Shown here: piece after piece, positions 61,309 to 64,000 of the stretch | Layout: each line of letters begins with the position of its first letter | Position numbering within the stretch: position 1 is the stretch's first letter | NCBI RefSeq assembly: GCF_003946305.1 | Contig: NZ_RHNS01000008.1 | Span: 62,001-126,000, forward strand | Source: Lacticaseibacillus porcinae | GTDB lineage: Bacteria > Bacillota > Bacilli > Lactobacillales > Lactobacillaceae | DNA: 64,000 nt | Direction: 5' to 3' | Program-made: the position numbers and the translations under genes | Notes under the pieces: model-generated | Told to the model about the DNA's origin: nothing | The model's database searches: none | What the model saw: the letters and a program-made list of their open reading frames with translations, nothing else

Positions 61309-61337
61309 ATGATAACGCCTTCAAAAACTAATGTCAA
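61309..61337 (-). promoter_or_regulatory. Consensus promoter of the structured RNA
   Basis: TTGACA (61332-61337), a 17-bp spacer and TATCAT (61309-61314) on the minus strand. It lies between the terminator of the thiD-like gene and the RNA, and no protein start follows it. Confidence 0.8.
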
Positions 61338-61372
61338 GTATTTTGTGTAAGAGAATCTAAAAAGTTTCGTGA

Positions 61373-61414
61373 CCAAAAAAATCACCTTGTCAGTCGCGAC
61401 TGGCAAGGTGATTT
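61373..61414 (-). terminator. Terminator of the thiD/pdxK-like gene
   Basis: AAATCACCTTG / CAAGGTGATTT on the minus strand, followed by a T run. Confidence 0.85.
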
Positions 61415-61419
61415 CATGT

Positions 61420-62241
61420 TTAATATTGCGGCTTTTGCAAGTCGTTGGCCCAATGGTTGATCGGGCCGAACTTGTGGCCAACAGGAATTTCGTTTTCGAT
61501 GGCTTTGTCGACAAAGGCTTTGGCGATACGGATCGCAGATTCGATGTCTTGGCCTTTGGCAAGTTCTGAGGTGATGACTGCAGATAACGAATCACCGGTG
61601 CCGTTTTTGCGAGTGGTCGGGAAGTATGGGCCTTCCAACCAGAATTCTTTACCGTCTGCCAATAAGATGTAGTCGCGAACGACTTTTTGATCATCGGAAT
61701 CATGACGACCTTTGATCATCACGTTTTGAGCACCCATGTCATGGATCAGGTGCGCCGCTTCTTTGATCGCATCATCAGAATCAAGCTTCAAGCCGGTTAA
61801 GTGTTCAGCTTCATAGAAGTTCGGGGTGATCACGAAAGCTAATGGGATCAGTTCCGACTTCAATGTTTCAAACGCTTCAGTTTCCAGCAACATATTGCCA
61901 TGTTTGGTGGAGATCACTGGATCAAGTACCAAAGGCCCGAAGTCGTATTTTTTCAAATTCTTGACGACGGTGTTGATGATCGCAGAATCTGCCAACATAC
62001 CGGTTTTAGCGGCGCGAATGTGGAGGTCTGCGGCTAAATCGTCAAATTGGTGATCGATAAACGCCCCAGGCATGACCATTGAATCGTGGATGCCATAAGA
62101 ATTGCCAGCAACAGCAGCAGTTAAAACTAACGTGCCATAAGTGCCGCGCATGAAGAAGCTGTGTAAGTCAGCTTGTGCGCCTGCAGAGCCATCTGAGTCG
62201 ACGCCTGCAATGGTTAAAACTTGCGGAAATTCATTTGCCAT
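61420..62241 (-). CDS. Hydroxymethylpyrimidine/pyridoxine kinase-type protein (ThiD/PdxK)
   Basis: This 273-residue ribokinase-fold kinase has TIAGVDSDGSAGAQADLHSF at the N-terminus, KTGMLAD, LVLDPVISTKHG and the anion-hole / catalytic-base motif NGTGDSLSAVI (Asp of GTGD). This matches ThiD and the ThiD-like pyridoxine kinases of Firmicutes. Either a thiamin or a vitamin B6 role is possible; no thi or pdx genes lie nearby to decide. GAGG precedes the ATG. Confidence 0.87.
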   Translation of the reverse strand: MANEFPQVLTIAGVDSDGSAGAQADLHSFFMRGTYGTLVLTAAVAGNSYGIHDSMVMPGAFIDHQFDDLAADLHIRAAKTGMLADSAIINTVVKNLKKYDFGPLVLDPVISTKHGNMLLETEAFETLKSELIPLAFVITPNFYEAEHLTGLKLDSDDAIKEAAHLIHDMGAQNVMIKGRHDSDDQKVVRDYILLADGKEFWLEGPYFPTTRKNGTGDSLSAVITSELAKGQDIESAIRIAKAFVDKAIENEIPVGHKFGPINHWANDLQKPQY

Positions 62242-62276
62242 GGGATGATACCTCGTTTTTCTAGTGGAGTGACACC

Positions 62277-62305
62277 ATCATACTAGCAAATAATCGGAAA
62301 ATCAA
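62277..62305 (-). promoter_or_regulatory. Promoter of the thiD/pdxK-like gene
   Basis: TTGATT, a 17-bp spacer, and TATGAT on the minus strand. It overlaps the last codon of the upstream gene. No TPP riboswitch fits in the 36-bp leader. Confidence 0.6.
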
Positions 62306-63366
62306 TTAAAAGCACGACGTTGTGGCAAAATAGCTTTCAACCATTCGCCTAAAAACGGATATTTGGCGTTTAATTCCAACACTTGTACGGTCGGTTGCGG
62401 ATAATGCAAAGTGATCGTATCGCTGTCGGCGTTAGAAACCACACTTAACGCTTCATGATTTGGCAAGGCCAATTCATAACTACCTTGGGCTTTGCCTTGA
62501 CGCATTAAGATTGCATGATTAGATGCGATGACAAATAATTCATCTAAGGCCGGAGCAATTTCTCCGGCATGAACCGTCACTTGCAAGGTCAATGCATGAC
62601 CAACCAGTTCATCTGGGATCGTGGTGGAACTCCATGAGAAGGTGTCACCATCGATATTGTCAGTCCCAAGATCCATCCAATCATGCCCAGCATCATCGCG
62701 GACATGGAAAGAGTCAACAGACGCACCGTCGAGATCAAGGCTTAAGGTGATGTCACCGGCGTTATCGACATGTTGCGCCGAGGTTAAAGTGGTCAAGTTA
62801 TTGTACTTAGTCTTAAAGGTCAAGCCTTCAACTGGTTGCAATACCGTTTCATCAACCGTCTTAAAGCCGTAGTCTGCAGCGTACAACCCGCGGACCAAGG
62901 TGCTTAACGCAGCCAGTTGATTATCGTCGAATTGACTCGTTTGATCATCTTTGGCAGTGACTTGCAGCAATGTCGGTAAGTTGCGGGCTAACATCGTGGC
63001 GCCGTCGAGTAATGGGGAGTCGATCACAAGCAGTGGCAAGTTGTCTGAGTCAGTGGCTAAGTAAATGGTGATTTGTGAATGGCCTGAGGTGCGGATCTCA
63101 GGGGCTAACCACAACCGTTCTGCAAAAGCAGGGTGCAAGTCAGGTAGCGCAGTCAAAGCTTCTAACAACTTATCGGCTAACAAGCTGGTGTAGCTCAAGG
63201 TCAATTGCGCTAAAGCTTCTTCATTGGCACCAAAAATCGGGGAGTTGGTCAACTTCGCAAACGCATCGGCGTAGCTTTCCGTGATTTTGATCCGCGCGTC
63301 TTTAGCAGCCAAGTGAGTCGTCGCAATGGCTTGAATATTTTTATCGGCGTAATTAAGCATGAGCAT
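62302..63366 (-). CDS. Hypothetical protein, 354 aa
   Basis: This protein is not recognised. It is soluble and acidic, without signal peptide or membrane segment. The N-terminal half is helical, with Leu-rich stretches. The C-terminal half appears beta-rich, with SLDLDGASVDSFHVRDDAGHDWMDLG resembling an extracellular sandwich-like repeat. The start lies inside the end of the upstream gene (14-bp overlap), with AGGAGGATG just upstream; the second ATG (63360) may be used. Co-transcription with the partner gene is certain from the overlap. Confidence 0.7.
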   Translation of the reverse strand: MLMLNYADKNIQAIATTHLAAKDARIKITESYADAFAKLTNSPIFGANEEALAQLTLSYTSLLADKLLEALTALPDLHPAFAERLWLAPEIRTSGHSQITIYLATDSDNLPLLVIDSPLLDGATMLARNLPTLLQVTAKDDQTSQFDDNQLAALSTLVRGLYAADYGFKTVDETVLQPVEGLTFKTKYNNLTTLTSAQHVDNAGDITLSLDLDGASVDSFHVRDDAGHDWMDLGTDNIDGDTFSWSSTTIPDELVGHALTLQVTVHAGEIAPALDELFVIASNHAILMRQGKAQGSYELALPNHEALSVVSNADSDTITLHYPQPTVQVLELNAKYPFLGEWLKAILPQRRAFN

Positions 63367-64000
63367 CCTCCTTTTTGGCTAATGCCTTCATGAAGTCAGC
63401 TTTCAGATTGGCCAAAATATTTTCAAATTGAGAAATGGAACTGTAACTGGAGATCACCGCTTGATATTCATAACGGGTGATCGCGGCGCTAACTTGCATG
63501 GCGCGCTTTTTGGCGTCAAATTCACTGTCAGCCTGCGCTTTGGCTTCATTGAAGCGTTGTTGCAAGTCGGCAGGGGCTTGAACGCGGCGACGGGTGGTTT
63601 TGACTGGGGTCGGCGTGTCGTCGTCGTCGTCATCATCGTCGTCTGGATCGATGAAATTCTTCAACAAGCCGCGGAAAGAACTCGATGCAGAATTCGTGCT
63701 ACGGGTCGGTTGTTGTACGGTTTCTTCAACGCTAGCGGCTTCCAGTTGGTTATGGAGATCATTGACGGTTTGATAAATGTTTTTACGCAAAGCTTCTAAT
63801 TGATTATCAAGATAATGTTCAGGATCTTTGGCAAAAGCCACCAATTGCGGCAAAATGTTGCGCTCTTGTGGTGTGGCCTGGTCAATGGTGCGCGTGAATA
63901 CACTCAACTGACCGAATTGTCGGCGGTGATACCAATCCCCGAAATAAACCTGTCCGTCATCAGATACTTCAAAAAAGTCGATATGTTCACGTAAGAAGGC
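63353..64000 (-). CDS. Hypothetical protein with poly-Asp linker, 5' end outside window
   Basis: The frame stays open to the right edge; a TTG at 63907 is internal, since the preceding codons read EVSDDGQVYFGDWYHRRQFGQ. The visible 215 residues hold an N-terminal region with FGDWYHRRQF, a helical section, a run of nine Asp in a disordered linker encoded by GAC/GAT triplets near 63617-63650, and a C-terminal helical domain. No family is recognised. The 3' end overlaps the next gene by 14 bp, so the pair probably acts together. Confidence 0.72.
   Translation of the reverse strand, partial: AFLREHIDFFEVSDDGQVYFGDWYHRRQFGQLSVFTRTIDQATPQERNILPQLVAFAKDPEHYLDNQLEALRKNIYQTVNDLHNQLEAASVEETVQQPTRSTNSASSSFRGLLKNFIDPDDDDDDDDDTPTPVKTTRRRVQAPADLQQRFNEAKAQADSEFDAKKRAMQVSAAITRYEYQAVISSYSSISQFENILANLKADFMKALAKKEDAHA

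Noticed and set aside
61230-61703. A 157-codon minus-strand ORF across the structured RNA and the end of the thiD-like gene
   Set aside because: It overlaps a real kinase gene in another frame, crosses a strong terminator and promoter, and its composition is not protein-like.
62242-62301. A TPP riboswitch before the thiD/pdxK-like gene
   Set aside because: The promoter leaves a leader of only about 36 nt, too short for a TPP aptamer, and none of its conserved strings is present.

Overview
The window is chromosomal DNA of a low-to-mid-GC Gram-positive bacterium of the family Lactobacillaceae. The signs are WxL / DUF916 / small LPXTG cell-surface clusters (the csc type known from lactobacilli), a giant Mub-B2-like repeat adhesin with a sortase motif, a MutY without its iron-sulphur cysteines, GGAGG-type ribosome binding sites on almost every gene, and an Fst/Lpt-type toxin. 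I cannot fix the genus from sequence alone. I found no tRNA, rRNA, CRISPR array, phage or plasmid backbone.

Layout. 1-5.6 kb: the 3' part of a giant repeat adhesin. 5.7-10.6 kb: a HAD phosphatase (minus) facing the sbcD-sbcC double-strand-break nuclease operon. 10.7-19.4 kb: a patchy region with small ORFs, an MFS exporter behind a leader attenuator, a decayed transposase, an SDR-MarR operon, a frameshifted XRE regulator, an ArsR-DJ-1 operon, an aquaporin and a dead tetR. 20.3-30.7 kb: two paralogous csc-type clusters in the same order (small WxL, DUF916/DUF3324, small LPXTG, large WxL), separated by a tetR gene and a membrane protein. 30.7-40.5 kb: a redox/stress block of NAD(P)-binding proteins, SDR, acetyltransferase, aldo/keto reductase and MFS pumps, controlled by two LysR genes and one MerR gene. 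40.6-46.2 kb: a TetR-controlled amidohydrolase-MMPL operon. 46.2-50.8 kb: an ABC exporter, a CadD-like transporter, and a two-gene secreted nuclease unit, flanked by inverted 132-bp hairpin repeats. 50.8-57.8 kb: an orphan PTS IIB, a tautomerase, LysR, HAD, AraC, acetyltransferase, HAD, an EamA transporter and a lipoprotein. 57.9-58.3 kb: a type I toxin-antitoxin locus missed by ordinary ORF calling. 58.3-64 kb: mutY, a flavodoxin-fold reductase, small proteins, a promoter-driven structured RNA candidate, a thiD/pdxK-like kinase, and two unknown genes running off the right edge.

How the parts work together. Several regulatory circuits can be read from the DNA. A MarR palindrome lies over the SDR promoter. 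Two TetR palindromes lie in the tetR/amidohydrolase gap. A perfect TCTAA-TAC-TTAGA palindrome sits over the -35 of two separate promoters (acetyltransferase-SDR-NmrA operon and aldo/keto reductase) and ties both to the LysR gene between them. A MerR-type promoter with a 19-bp spacer drives an MFS-merR operon. The two strongest non-standard findings are the Fst-like toxin with its antisense RNA (the RNA's 5' end is complementary to the toxin start region) and a roughly 400-nt RNA with a consensus promoter at 60.9-61.3 kb that I could not assign to a family.
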